Source: Heterocephalus glaber
Taxonomy: Eukaryota; Chordata; Mammalia; Rodentia; Bathyergidae
DNA length: 64,000 bases
Reading direction: 5' to 3'
Assembly (NCBI RefSeq): GCF_000247695.1
Contig: NW_004624742.1
Location: 8,114,254 to 8,178,253, forward strand
Both the position numbers and the translations under genes were made by a program. Each line of letters starts with the position of its first letter. Positions within the stretch are counted from its first letter, which is position 1. Shown here one piece after another: positions 1-10,774 of this stretch. The notes beneath the pieces are model-generated. The model saw only the letters and a program-made list of their open reading frames with translations, was not told the origin of the DNA and made no database searches.

Positions 1-192
1 TACAATCAGCAATACCATAGCATCAAGCGCAGCTTGGAAAATGACAATTTGTGGTAGTTATTAATCTATCACATTTAACTATGTGAAGTATAATCCCCTG
101 TGCCTCTGTAGCATGGGACCAGGTAGCAGAAGAGCCGGAAAATGGCGGGGAGGGAGGGATGGAATTGGCTTTGCAGGCGCCTGAGCGGCTAA

Positions 193-393
193 GCGGAGCA
201 CCGGATGAAGGTGGGACTTCAAGCCACTCCCAGGACCTCACCGTGCTGTAGGCAGGAACCGGAACACAGCCGAAGAGCCTCAGGCTGCTTGGCCGACCCT
301 CGGAGAGAAGCACCAGATGAAGGCGGGGTTCCAAGCCGCTCCCGGGTCCTCACCGTGCCATGGGCAGGAACCGGAACACAACCGAGTAGCCTC
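193..393. repeat. Two-copy tandem repeat, period 112 bp
   Basis: An 89-bp core at 193-281 recurs at 305-393 with about 73 of 89 positions identical. Shared landmarks are GATGAAGG, CTCACCGTG and GGCAGGAACCGGAACACA. It is GC- and CpG-richer than the surrounding sequence. A 75-codon open frame spans both copies but resembles no protein I know. Confidence 0.8.
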
Positions 394-432
394 CGAAAAT
401 TTGATTTTAGAAAGAATGATAAAGGGAAATAA

Positions 433-1118
433 ACAAATTATCTGGATTCTCTAGAGTTTACATACCTACATTGCTATCTTGTCATGTAATGTTTTGTTCT
501 TCTTCATTTCTCTGTAATGAATAGAGGACCATCAAGGGTGAATCAGTTTCCAACACTACCTGTGCTGACTGATTAGACCTTGTATAGCCACCTTGAAATA
601 TTCCACACAAAGTTTTGATGAATCTTGAATTCTTAATGTAAGGCACAAAATTGTTCTTATAACCTCAGATAAACACACTAGATACTGAGTGTCTTTAAGT
701 CTGTATAAAGGGAGGAGAAAACACCAATCTTTTTAAAGTTATTAATTTTTTCCCTGGGCAAATTTCCATTTTTCATGATCGAGAGTGGTATTACTGCCAA
801 CTCCCAAACTGGCCAAATTTCCAGTCCCCAGATGGGCATATTGTGACACTATTTAATAGTCACATCACAATGCTTCTCCTCAAATCAGACTAGCAGCTCA
901 GCTTCTCCAAACTCCTGAACAAAGGTGAGGCTGAAAGTAAAAAATGATGGGGAACTTCTGAGTGCTGTAAGGGGAAGGGAATTTTAAAATCTTGGATGAT
1001 TGTTTCTTAGGATAATGAGAAAACTGATATAAAATAACTAATTTATATAAAATTAATATACAGCATATATGGATTTCAGCCTGTGAAAGTCCAAAATGAT
1101 CTCTGAAAACTAATGATA
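433..1118. other. No gene seen
   Basis: AT-rich intergenic sequence without recognisable exons or repeats. The open frames in it are short and unconvincing. Confidence 0.5.
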
Positions 1119-1207
1119 GGGGCCTGAGTGTGTAGTTCAGTGGTAGAGTCCTTACCTACTATGCACAAGGCCTTGGGTTCAATGCCCCTTGCTGCAAATG
1201 AAATAAA
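1119..1207 (+). mobile_element. Old ID SINE
   Basis: tRNA-derived ID unit with the A-box region (TAGTTCAGTGGTAGAG) and the B-box region (GGGTTCAATGC), then an A-rich tail. It is of the older GGTAGAG type and clearly diverged, unlike the young GGTTCCGCC type elsewhere in the window. Confidence 0.75.
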
Positions 1208-1924
1208 GTTGCTTACGATTTAGAAACTAGTGAGAGAAAAGTTTTATGCAGAACTCTGAAATGTTAGATTAGTACAGTGTGATACAAATAGCATGATGCA
1301 AATTTCAGATGCAAAAGCAAGGTGCTTTTCTAGCAATCTCCTGTCATTTTCACAATAAAATGTGGAAGTCATCATGATCCTTGCCATAAGTTTCATGGAG
1401 ATTGGTGATATTTATTTCTCTTCCAAAGACCTTGAAGAACAAAATTGAGTAGAACTTTCTGCCTGTTACTTGTCTAATCCAGAATGAATCTAGAAGCTTA
1501 AGGAGAGTAATTATGAATGCATCTCCTGATCCTGTGAGACCTCAGGTAGTTGAAAGGAAGTATTGAGATTTCTTAAGTGAAAGCATTTGGATTTATCTTG
1601 ATTTTAACCTGCATTGGTATGTTTTTATAATTTATGTATGATAACTGAATTCCTATAGACCCAATGCTTCCTGGTAGAATTATCCCCTATACTTGACAAG
1701 TTGTTTACTTTGAGGGGATGCTGTAATTACATGGCTTCAGTGGACTTAACATTCTATTCCACCTCCTTGACTTTTTACTTGTCTTTACACTACCTACTAT
1801 TTTCTCTTTCTTTTTGTCCTCATCTCGCCTCTCTGTCTTCAAATTCTGTCAGTCTGTATATGACCACTTCAAGTCCTATGTGCATAAAGCTTTTTTCTTA
1901 ACGTTTCTTTTCTGTAAATTCTTT

Positions 1925-2350
1925 CCTGTAGTTTGACTGTTTGTGTCCCCTCTTCTCAAATGTGTATGTTGAAACCTGACCCCCAATGTGGTGATATTAA
2001 GATGTGAGGCTTGGGCCGGGGATTTAGCTCAGTGGTTTCAACGCCTGCTACGCAAGTGCAAGGACCCGAGTTTGATCCCCGGTACCAAAAAAAAAAAAAA
2101 AAAAAAATGTGAGGCTGTGGGGGTGATTAGGTCATGAGGGCTTCACTCATGAATTGGATTAGCACCTTTATAAAAGAAGCCTGAGAGAGTTTTTCTCTTC
2201 TTTTTACTTTTTGAGGACACAGTAAGAAGACACCATCTATGAAGCTTAGCAGATCTTGGACTTTCTAGCTTCTAAAACCGTGAACAATAAGTTCCTGTTG
2301 TTTATAAATTACCCAGTCTGAAGTATTTTGTTGTAGCAGCCTGACACACA
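1925..2350 (+). mobile_element. LTR-like mammalian repeat interrupted by an ID SINE
   Basis: The sequence follows a mammal-wide LTR-like repeat: TGTGTCCCC, then GTGGTGATATTAAG, GGTGATTAGGTCATGAGGG, TTTATAAAAGAAGC, and a 3' end with TTTATAAATTACCCAGTCTG. It resumes exactly after the ID insertion at 2012-2106. A second, inverted copy of the same family lies at about 9955-10355. The edges are approximate and the family name is not certain. Confidence 0.65.
2012..2106 (+). mobile_element. Young full-length ID SINE
   Basis: Complete ID unit with intact A box (TTTAGCTCAGTGG) and B box (GAGTTTGATCC) and a tail of about 20 A. It is flanked by the perfect 10-bp duplication ATGTGAGGCT at 2002-2011 and 2107-2116. 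It has the GGTTTCA variant in place of the older GGTAGAG. Confidence 0.93.
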
Positions 2351-2394
2351 CAGTTACTAAACATCTCTCTTATCTTCCACAGCTATAAAAACCT

Positions 2395-2540
2395 GGACAG
2401 GTTGCTTAACCTCTCTGAACTTCAGTTTCCCCATAGATACATAGGGATAATTAGAATGCCTTTTAGTGTAGTTGTAAGGATCAGATGATCTAAACAAATA
2501 GTCTTAGAATAAAGCCTAACACATTGTAAGCATACAAATA
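2395..2540 (+). mobile_element. MIR SINE
   Basis: Typical MIR core: GTTGCTTAACCTCTCTGAAC, then CAGTTTCCCCAT, followed by GTTGTAAGGATCAGATGATC and an end resembling AACACATTGTAAG. Ancient mammal-wide element, diverged. Confidence 0.8.
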
Positions 2541-2740
2541 TTTTTATTAAAATTCAAGAGCTAGTTGTGTTTTCTCTTCTTAAATACTACATTTTCCTCT
2601 ATTTCCTCCCCATATTTGTTAATATTTTATTTAATGATTTTTAATATACCATCAAAGGAGGCTTTCTTTCAAGTTTTTAAGTATATTGACTAACACAAAG
2701 AGTTACCAGTTACCAATTTTCTTAAAAGCCAACATCTTAT

Positions 2741-2800
2741 ACTGCCTGCCTCACAAGTGCAAGAACCTGAGTTCAACCCCTGGTACCAAAAAAAAAAAAA
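2741..2800 (+). mobile_element. 5'-truncated ID SINE
   Basis: Only the 3' part of an ID is present: GCCTGCCTCACAAGTGCAAG, the B-box region GAGTTCAACCC and GGTACC with an A tail. Confidence 0.8.
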
Positions 2801-2949
2801 TTAAAGTAAACACAATGCATATTTATTGTTTAACTACATGTAATTTTTAATATTTTGTTTCTATTTCAACTTTACATATCATCCATGATACATTAAAATA
2901 ATCATTTCTACTTCAATTTAAACCTTCATTTAAATCCATGAAAATTTGT

Positions 2950-3034
2950 TTTGTTTTATTTTTGTGCTGGGCTCAAACCCAGGACCTTATGCATGTTAGG
3001 CAGGTGCTCTACCATTTAGCTATATCCCCAACCT
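2950..3034 (-). mobile_element. Old ID SINE, reverse orientation
   Basis: Reverse complement of an ID: GCTCAAACCCAGGACCTTA, then GCAGGTGCTCTACCATTTAG and CCCCAACC. It belongs to the older GGTAGAG class. Confidence 0.8.
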
Positions 3035-3039
3035 CAAGT

Positions 3040-4100
3040 AATTCTTATCTAAACTATCTGTCATATTGCAGAACTTCTGTAAATATGAGTGATTCATTGT
3101 GTTAGTTACTACTGTGGAAAATAAAACTACACATTGAGAATTTTGAAATACAACTTACTAGCTACTGAAATCTGCATGCAGGAAGAAATAGCAAATTGTA
3201 ACACATCCACATCACGAGTTCTCTTTTCACATGATTTATACAGGAGCACATCCAAGGTCCCCACCACTCCTTCATAAATCTGTGATCTACAGGAGAGGAA
3301 GGGCCTTGTACTCCAAAATGAACAAACATGGAAAGACTGAAAGGTAAAAATGGACAATCTTCACTTAAAGCCAAAAGAGGCAGCCATCTGAAGACAAGAG
3401 GAGTGAATGTTTTTATTCTGAGGAACCAGTGGGGTAGGTCATTTAAGATTAGGACAGGGACCCTGAAGGTCAATTAAAAAGTAAACTACTAAGATCTTTT
3501 GGGTTACTTGAGTTTTTAATGTTTAAAATAAAAAGTTCTATAAATCACATAGGACCTACTGTATCACCATTGTTGGGATATCATTAGGGAGTAGTTTTAA
3601 CTCTTCAAATAGGCTTAAGTCCCCTTTCCACTCTGTAGTATTTTCTAATGGAGTGAAACTGTAATTAGGTTTCAATCTTCCTTCCACATCACTCAAGCCT
3701 GCCCTCTCCATTTCCATGAGTGCTGCACAAGTCTTACTGTCATCATCTCATGCCTGCACAGTGACCATGGCCTCCTTCCCAGGTTCCCCATGGCTTAGCT
3801 TCCTCCGGTCCACCCTCCACACAATAGCATGATTTAGTTCCCAAAAATACCACTTTCAGCATATGTATTATGAATGATTGGCCCAGAGTAGCTGCTCATT
3901 AAGCAATTTCCACCTGCTTAAAATGACTCTGTACTGCCCAAAGGAAAAGCTTAAACGCAAATCCTCAATTGTTTATAAACTTAATAGAAGAACGTGGTAA
4001 AATAAAGAATAATGATCTTTTCCCCCTAGTTCCTAGTACAAATTTCCTAAAGTCCTCCAAAATTCTCAATAGGAGTATCTCTGTTTGCTAATGGGGCAAC
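3040..4100. other. No gene seen
   Basis: Two overlapping minus-strand open frames (103 and 76 codons, 3127-3473) do not resemble any family I know. They lack flanking exon signals that would make them credible. Confidence 0.45.
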
Positions 4101-4109
4101 TGATGGTGG

Positions 4110-4935
4110 ACTCCAAATAATTTCAGGTTGGGGGCTGGTCTGCAGAAAGACCAAATACATTATTAGAGTGTTAGAACTTTGCACCAGTCTGATCTGAGTT
4201 ACAACTCAACCAGCTGGAAGGGAAATGGGCTAGAGACCTCATTCAGTTATGTGGCTAATGATTTAATCAGTTATGTACTTGTAAATGAAATCCCAATAAA
4301 AACTCTGAACATTGTGGTTTAGTGGAAATCTCTGATGGGTGAACAAAAATTCTGTGATCCTAGGAGGGCCTGGAATAAATCAGGTTTTTCATTGTAGCTA
4401 TGCTGTACAAAATCATGCTTTGGTGACTTACTCTGTAGTTTCCAGTGATAGCTACTTAATATTGACTGTGTTTTCCATCCCAACTCGTTTCTGACATCAA
4501 GTACTCAGCATGGCACTGACTCCTCAGGTTAGGTGCTTTGTCCTGAAGATGTGTTTTCTTACCACCAGGAAGCCTGAGCCTGAGCCCTGACCTTACACGA
4601 CATGTCTATTTGGCTTTTCTTGAAATGTGTCCTCTCCTAATAAAAATGTGAATGTAAGTATAGTACTTTTATGAATTCTGTGACTCATTTTAGTGAATTG
4701 TTAAACCTGAGGGGGTCATGGTAACCCCACAGTGGCAAGGTGGGCATAGTGTGGGTGGCCTGGGGACTCCTGAGACTTGCTTGGCTGGGATCTGAAGTGA
4801 GGGGAGTCTCATGGAGGTCTCTGCCTTTAACCTGAGGAACTTGTGTCAGCTCTAGTGTCAGAATTGATGTGGAGTGAAAAAAAGACAACATTAAGTAGCT
4901 GGTACTGGAATCTATAGAAGTAGATCAAGTTACCA
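4110..4935 (+). mobile_element. Long LTR-like repeat
   Basis: About 800 bp resembling a mammalian endogenous-retrovirus LTR: GGGGGCTGGTCTGCAGAAAG near the start, CAATAAAAACTC and TAATAAAAATGTG in the middle, then GAGGGGGTCATGGTAACCCC and GTGTCAGAATTGATGTGG. I recognise the pattern from other mammals but not its exact family name. No internal retroviral genes adjoin it. Confidence 0.5.
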
Positions 4936-5450
4936 GAGCATGACTGTAATGGAAGGACTGATTTACTGAAGGCCTTCCGAGGACCACAAAATGATAATAC
5001 TGCCTCCTGCAATCTGATTCATATAGATCTGTTAGGATGACTTCATGGTAAGGAATCATGCCCATGAGTCATTTGAAAACAAGACAGGTCAAAATATTTT
5101 GATAAGCCTAGGGCACAGCATTTCAGATGCATTGTGACCTATCTCTTTATTTCCCTGGCGTCCTATGAGGGCTTTCTTTTGGAAAAAGACAATAGGGCTA
5201 TCCTTTGCCACTTAGTTTCTCTGACAAACTTTCTACCTAGGCAAGACAACTAAGACTGGATTACCAGTAAGTCAGCCTGTTATGTGTGCAGCTCTGGATT
5301 CCTCTGCTCTGTCTGCCTCTCCTGGATAGCAATTCTGAGAAGAATCACCTTGCTGGTACTCTATGGAGGATGGAGGGCACTATTTCTTGCTCACTAAGCT
5401 GTTTACAGTTTGGCAATATAACATAGCAACAGAGAGAACAAGAGAAGTCA
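4936..5450. other. No gene seen
   Basis: Intergenic sequence in which I recognise neither exons nor clear repeats. Confidence 0.4.
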
Positions 5451-5459
5451 CAAGGCATT

Positions 5460-5620
5460 GAACACCCACTACCTGACAGGTTTGGGATGAGTGCTTCTAC
5501 TTATGTTCACTTATTTAATTCTCATAACCTCCCTGTAGAGTAATTCTTACTTTCTCAGTTTGTACACACTCAAAACTATAACTGAGAGTTCCTGGAGGTC
5601 TCAGAACTAGACTTTAGAGA
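5460..5620 (-). mobile_element. Probable MIR, reverse orientation
   Basis: TTATTTAATTCTCATAACCTC followed by a TTTCTCAGTTTGTA step resembles the reverse MIR core (ATTTAATCCTCACAAC...TTTTACAGATGAG). Weak but in the right order. Confidence 0.5.
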
Positions 5621-6433
5621 ACAAGCAGGGGAACTGATATCAGGGCCTGCAGTGTAGTGCCAAGTCCCTAGTAGGGGAAGCCCAAAGGAGTAGGACAAGT
5701 TTGCTGACCTTTGCAGTCTCCCCTGCCCACCAGCAGGGCAGGTAGCCTGGATAATGTCTCACCTGAGCCAAAATTGTGGACTGGGACCTGAACTGCAGAC
5801 AGAGTGCAGCCATTTGCCGGGGAACGTCTCCAGCCAAACACACTTTCCTACATTTCCTAAGGGTTCATGGCAGTTGTTTTCCCATGGAAACAAGCACAAA
5901 TCTGTTTTAATCATCAGGCATTTCTAGTTTCCTAATTTGTATGGGAACCTAGAGATACGGACATACGGTACATTCATTATCCCGGAAAGCTATGGCTGAA
6001 AAGAAAATAGTTGAAGCCAATCTTAAAACTGGTTTCAGCAGATGCCTTCAAATTACTTTTCGTAATCTAAGGAGCTGTCAACAATCCTGCCAGAAGTGTT
6101 GTTTCTGTTTCAGCTCAGTACTTCGAGCAGGATTTACGTTTGATCCTTGATGGTTCCCCATAGCATATCACACAACCTGCCAACTCTTTTGGATGTATCT
6201 CAGATTTCTCCCTCTTTATTTCTCTTTTTTCCCCCCTCTTTATTTGTTGAATCAGCCTGAGTGGAAAGAACAGGGACTCAGGATAGTTAGCAGATCTGCC
6301 TGCTGATCCTGACTTGTGACCTTACCAGTCCTGGGATGTTGGCTAAGACTTCCTTATGGCTTATTTTCTTCATCTGAAATTCCATTTCTTCATTGACCAT
6401 CTACTTTATTTCAGGCTGCTTTAGGAACTGGAT

Positions 6434-6775
6434 GTATTAGTTAGCTTTCATATTGTCAGGACCCAATACCCAACATCCACAAGTTAAAAGGAGAGGTTGA
6501 ACTTAGGAGAGTTTTCAAGAGATTCACTGCGTGGTTGGCTGGCTCAAAAGTAAGAACATCATGGCAGAAGGACATGGTGGAGCAAAACTGCTTAGTTCAT
6601 GGAAGCTGGAAGCAGAGCAGGGGAACAGCACTCCAGAGGAAGGGGTGAAGGACCATATATAGTACCCAAGGTCATGCTTCCATGACCCACCCAGACACAC
6701 CCAAAAATGTGCTTTACTAATACCTTGGGCATCTCTTATGCCAATCAATATGACAATTAAGATCAACTATCACAA
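6434..6775 (+). mobile_element. MaLR-like solo LTR
   Basis: Starts TATTAGTTAGCTTTCATATT, then ACAAGTTAAAAGGAGAGG, CATCATGGCAGAAGGACATG, GGAAGCAGAGCAGGGGAACA and GACCCACCCAGACACACCC. The same series of blocks recurs at 19425, 44815, 52296 and 60395. The layout resembles ERVL-MaLR LTRs (THE1/MST/ORR1 type). No internal region is attached. Confidence 0.7.
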
Positions 6776-6789
6776 GAGATAACAAAGAA

Positions 6790-7090
6790 CAAAATAAAAT
6801 CCTTGCCATTGTGGAGTTTATATTCTGGGGAGAGATAATAAATAAATGAATACAAGAGATCATATGCCCAATGGTGCTAAGGGTTAAGCAGAACAGTAAA
6901 GCACAAGGAGTATTTGGGTAAGGCAATGATATATTTTTAAAAGGCTGCTCTCATGGAGAAAAGGGAGTGGAGGACAGGCCTGAAGAAGGCACGAGAGTAA
7001 GCCGTATGGCTCTGAGAGGAAGAATATTCTGGTAGACGCCCCAAGGGTGGAGACTATGGATGTTTTTGGAGAACAGCAAGAAATCCAGTC
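6790..7090 (+). mobile_element. Ancient LINE2-like fragment
   Basis: ATCCTTGCCATTGTGGAGTT, then GATAATAAATAAATGAATAC, AGGCCTGAAGAAGGC and GGAAGAATATTCTGG follow the order of a mammal-wide relic common in introns and intergenic DNA. The family name is uncertain. Confidence 0.45.
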
Positions 7091-7164
7091 CTGTTCTAAA
7101 CGTGTCATATGTATTAATCTATTTAATCCTTTTAATAGTCCTATGCCTCTTATAATCTACAACA

Positions 7165-7350
7165 TAATAAGCTTGAATCTCAGCTCTGTCACTTGCTATT
7201 TAGGAAAATCTCTTAGACTTAATTTTTAAAATAAGGTAATGATATAATATGATTTGCCTCATGAGACTGTAGTGAAAATTAACTTGCTGTAACTGAGGAG
7301 CTACATAGACCAGTGCTTGATACATAGTAAACTCTCAGTATACAGTGCTA
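7165..7350 (+). mobile_element. MIR SINE
   Basis: Blocks in MIR order: CAGCTCTGTCACTTGCTATT, TCTCTTAGACTTAATTT, CATGAGACTGTAGTGAAAAT and TGATACATAGTAAACTCTCA. Confidence 0.7.
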
Positions 7351-7454
7351 TTATTATTGGCAACAAATACATTTCTAAAGTAAAGAAGCTACAAGATGAG
7401 AGCCTCGTTTGTACTGGCTTTCAGATAGAAGAACCATTTCCTTTTGTCCATATT

Positions 7455-8345
7455 TGTTATGATTTAGATCTCAAATGTCCCCCTAAAGTCTCACGTGTTC
7501 AGAGGTTGGGCTTCTGGAAGGTGGTTGGATCATGGGGCACCATACTCATCAGTGGATTAGTCCTCTGATAAGTGTATCAGTCAGTGCTTACTAGAGAAAC
7601 AGATTTAATGCAAGATATACAAATATATAAGAACTTGCAAGACTGATTTACAGTGGCTACCCGCAGAGTCAGATGTGGAAGAGTGCAAAAGGCCTTATGT
7701 GCTGGAGATCTGAAGGATCCAATGGAAGGCCTGGAGCCCACTGTAGTGCCCCTTGCGAGTCCGTTTCAGGGGCAGAAGGGTCTGCATTGGAAGGCTGAAG
7801 GGTCTGTGCTGGAAGCCAGGAGATGATGTCCCAGGTGAAGGTGAAGACTGGAGCTCCTCTGAAGAAACAGAAGTGAGCCTTCCTTCTTGGTTTCCCCTTT
7901 ATAACATTCAGGTGTCCACCCTAGCTGCCCTAGGGTGGATCTTCTGTCTTCAGTAATTCCCCCAGCCATACTCAGCACTGTGCTGATCTAATTTAGTTGG
8001 GCATTTCTTATTCAAGTAGACACAATCATTTACCTATCACTGAGTTCACAGCTGAAGGTGCTGATAGGAGGTGGGGTCTGATCGGAAGAGGTGGGTAGTT
8101 GGGAGCATGACTTGGAATAGTGTGTTCTTGTCCCCAGCTCCTCCCTTCTCTCTCTGCTTTCTGGTTGCCATGAGTTGAACAGCTTCCCTCTGCCATGCCC
8201 TGCCACCATGTCATTTCTGCCTTGGAGTCTCCCACTCTAGCACCTGACCACGCATGAACTGAGTCCTCTCAAACTGTGACCAAAATAAACCTTCTTTTAT
8301 GTGCATCAGGAATTCGGTACCAGCAATTACAAAAAAACTGACTAA
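7455..8345 (+). mobile_element. LTR-like repeat split by a nested LTR-like insertion
   Basis: The outer element begins TTATGATTTAGATCTCAAAT and stops near 7570. It resumes at about 8061 with GGAGGTGGGGTCTGATCGG, TGCTTTCTGGTTGCCATGAG, CCAAAATAAACCTTC and ACTGACTAATATA. The two halves have the order of a single MaLR/ERVL-like LTR, so the 490 bp between them were inserted later. Confidence 0.6.
7571..8060 (+). mobile_element. Nested LTR-like insertion
   Basis: Starts TGTATCAGTCAGTGCTTACT and reads GAGAAACAGATTTAATG, as many mammalian LTR repeats do. The hexamer CTGATA stands on both sides (7565-7570 and 8061-8066), consistent with a short target duplication. A duplicated motif, AGAAGGGTCTGCATTGGAAG versus GAAGGGTCTGTGCTGGAAG, lies inside at about 7775-7815. 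Confidence 0.55.
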
Positions 8346-8400
8346 TATAATGTAGTAGAAAGTTTTAGAGTCTGTATTAATTTTCAAGGCATTAGAGATA

Positions 8401-8560
8401 CAGTGGTACCTCAGCTCACAAACTTAATTCTTTCCATGATTCTGGTTGCAAACCAAATTGAATTCAATGGTTAGGTTCAATGTTGACCTTGGGGAAGTTT
8501 GATTCGGTTTGTGACCAATTTGGTTTGAGACCAGAATCATGGAAAGAATTAAGTTCATAA
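8401..8560. repeat. Palindromic DNA-transposon relic (MITE-like hairpin)
   Basis: Arms at 8421-8460 and 8516-8555 are reverse complements at 38 of 40 positions, around a 55-nt loop. The left end reads TA then CAGTGGTACCTCAGC, like Tc1/mariner-type MITE termini with a TA target. The right terminus is degraded. Transcribed RNA would fold into a long, nearly perfect hairpin. Confidence 0.8.
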
Positions 8561-9000
8561 TGCCCATATCAAGAACTCACTCCAACATCACTGACACTTT
8601 AAAAGTAATCTATTTTTGAATAAGAATTCATGCACATGATACAGAACTTAAGAGAAGTAAGAAACATGCAGAGAAAATGTACATGATATTACCAGGTTTT
8701 TGGTACATCCATTGGAGATAGTGTGTGAATAGCCCATTTCTCTGGCCACCCCATTCACCCACACATCTTCAAATACAGTCATGATTACTTAAAATGGAAT
8801 AGAGGATATGCTCTGAGAAATGCATTGTTAGGTGATGGCACTGTTTGGTGACCATAGTTGAGTGTATTTGTGCAAACTAAGATGGCTACAACTACATTTC
8901 TCAGAGCTGTAATCTATGTGATTCATCATTGACTGAAACATTGTTATATGGGCATATTATTGTATTCATTTAGCAAATATATTCAATAGGAGTCTATGTA

Positions 9001-9089
9001 TTTTTTGTTTGTTTTTGGACCGGAGATTGATCTTGGGACCTTGCGCTTTCAGGGCAGGTGGCAGAACCACTGAGCTAAATCCCCAGCCC
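9001..9089 (-). mobile_element. ID SINE, reverse orientation
   Basis: T-rich tail, then GATTGATCTTGGGACCTTGC (reverse B-box side), GCAGAACCACTGAGCTAAAT (reverse A box) and CCCCAGCCC. Full length. The flanking duplication is only partial (AGTCTATGTA versus AGTGTATTG). Confidence 0.88.
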
Positions 9090-9399
9090 AGTGTATTGTT
9101 TTTATTGAGTTGTATCCAAGCTCCAAGCTTTTGAAGACCTGGGGCAAGAGTTTTAGTTTAGGAATAGATTGTTTTCCTAGGGTCATTTTCTTACCATGTT
9201 AGGGTTAGGAACATTGTTCTATGAACTCTGTCAATCATCATCTCACATAACACCTCAGAGAGGGGCTCCTAATCAGGCATAGGGACTGAAAGTGATTAAG
9301 GAGGAGGATCAAGGGAAAGAAGGTGAAGCTGATGAGTTCCTATTTGATGTCAGTTTGTGACTCTAGGAATTTAAAATGTGCTGTCCAGCTACTTTGGAA

Positions 9400-9560
9400 G
9401 ATGGCTATCAATTGTTCTCTCTATTTTGCAGGTGAGGAAAGTCAAGTGTAGAAAGATTCTGTGCCTTGCCCAAGGTAGCACAGCTGGAAAGTTGAGGAGG
9501 CAGGATTCAAACTTACATCAGGCTGATATTAAAATCCCAAGCCCAGTGATTTTAGAGCAT
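9400..9560 (-). mobile_element. MIR SINE, reverse orientation
   Basis: ATTTTGCAGGTGAGGAAAGT, CTTGCCCAAGGTAGCACAGC and AGGCAGGATTCAAACTTACA match the reverse MIR order closely. Confidence 0.85.
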
Positions 9561-9954
9561 TGACAAAGGGAATTGTGTCCTAGGTGGACAGAAAGTGGCT
9601 GAATTCCAGTTGTTTTAAATACTTTAAGAAGGGAAGAGAAAAAAATCAGAAAACTAACCTTTCCAATATCAAAATCAGTATCCAACAGACAAGTTGGCAG
9701 CCCATCAGCACCTCTTTTGGACATGTGGGCTGTGGACCTGGATCAGTGTTAAATAGTCACAGGGGACAGGTGTGAGACAAGCACTCAGTGATCATAGGGT
9801 TTTGCTGGGAAGGCAGGAGTTCTATACTCAATGTTGCTGCTTTAGTGCATTCAGAGATTCCCCACATCTTTGACAAAGTAGAAATCAGCTATCATCACTT
9901 GAGCATATTACTAGGAATTATATAAATGAAAATTCCTAATTAAAAAATTGTATA

Positions 9955-10355
9955 TTTTGTAGTTTAAACAACAGACATTTGGGGCCCGGGATTTAGCTCA
10001 GTGGTTCTGCCATCTGCCTGGAACGTGTAAGGTTCCGAGTTCGATCCCCGGTACCAAAAACAAAAAAACCCAGACATTTGTTTCTCACAGTTCCAGGGGA
10101 AGTGCACGATGAAGGTGCCAGTGGGTTTTTTCCAGAGGGTGGGGGAGGGAGTAGAGAAGGGACAGGGGAGAGACATGTTAGCCACTTATTATAAGAGCAC
10201 TAATTCCAAATTCCAAATTCAGATGTCTCCCCCATGAGTCATCTAAGCCAAACACCCCCTAAGGCTTAGCCTCCTGATAGCATCTTGTTGGGGTTAGTAT
10301 TTCAATGTATGGCTTCCCGAGAGTCATGACAACAGTATTCAGTCCATGACACTAA
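9955..10355 (-). mobile_element. LTR-like mammalian repeat, reverse, interrupted by an ID SINE
   Basis: Reverse-oriented copy of the family at 1925-2350: TTTCTCACAGTTCCAGGGGA, ATAAGAGCACTAATTCC, then GGGGTTAGTATTTCAATGTA and ATTCAGTCCATGACAC. The ID at 9982-10070 interrupts it. Edges are approximate. Confidence 0.65.
9982..10070 (+). mobile_element. Young full-length ID SINE
   Basis: Complete ID with A box (TTTAGCTCAGTGG) and B box (GAGTTCGATCC). It is bounded by the perfect 10-bp duplication CAGACATTTG at 9972-9981 and 10071-10080. It sits inside the older LTR-like repeat. Confidence 0.93.
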
Positions 10356-10419
10356 CAATAGGAAAATAATGCATTCATGTAGACTTAGCTTGTTTCACTT
10401 AGCAGTTGGCAAAGTAAAC

Positions 10420-10600
10420 TCACATAAATCACCTCATTTGAGCTGTGGGGTTGTTATGTGTGAGTTAGCTATTTTTCCCCTTATTTTACAGATGAAGTGG
10501 CTGAATCGAGAAGCATTTGGTTTCTCCTATGGTCAAATGGCTAAGTAACAGCAGTGGAGTGCAAATTCAGGTCTTCTAATTCTAAATCCTGTGTGCTCAC
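10420..10600 (-). mobile_element. MIR SINE, reverse orientation
   Basis: ATTTTACAGATGAAGTGGCT, GGTCAAATGGCTAAGTAACA and AGTGCAAATTCAGGTCTTCT in reverse-MIR order. Confidence 0.75.
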
Positions 10601-10774
10601 AGCTGCACCAGGAATTGGGCCATTCTTCCCTTTGTAGTAACAGTAGCAATAACAAAAGAGGAGCAACAATGAATGTTTATTCAGTGCTGTACTATGCACC
10701 TATCTCTTTGAAAATATGTCTTGGCATAGATACCAGTACTGTTTTGATTTTCTATGCCTGGGAAAGCCTTAAAC

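Noticed and set aside
23..432. Possible first exon or CpG-island promoter of LRRC8C
   Set aside because: CG content is raised only over the tandem repeat; no start codon context, splice donor or LRRC8 N-terminal coding sequence is present.
205..432. 75-codon frame across the tandem repeat as a small gene
   Set aside because: The open frame follows from a repeat whose period (112) is not a multiple of three, and the two copies are read in different frames, so no repeated peptide is preserved.
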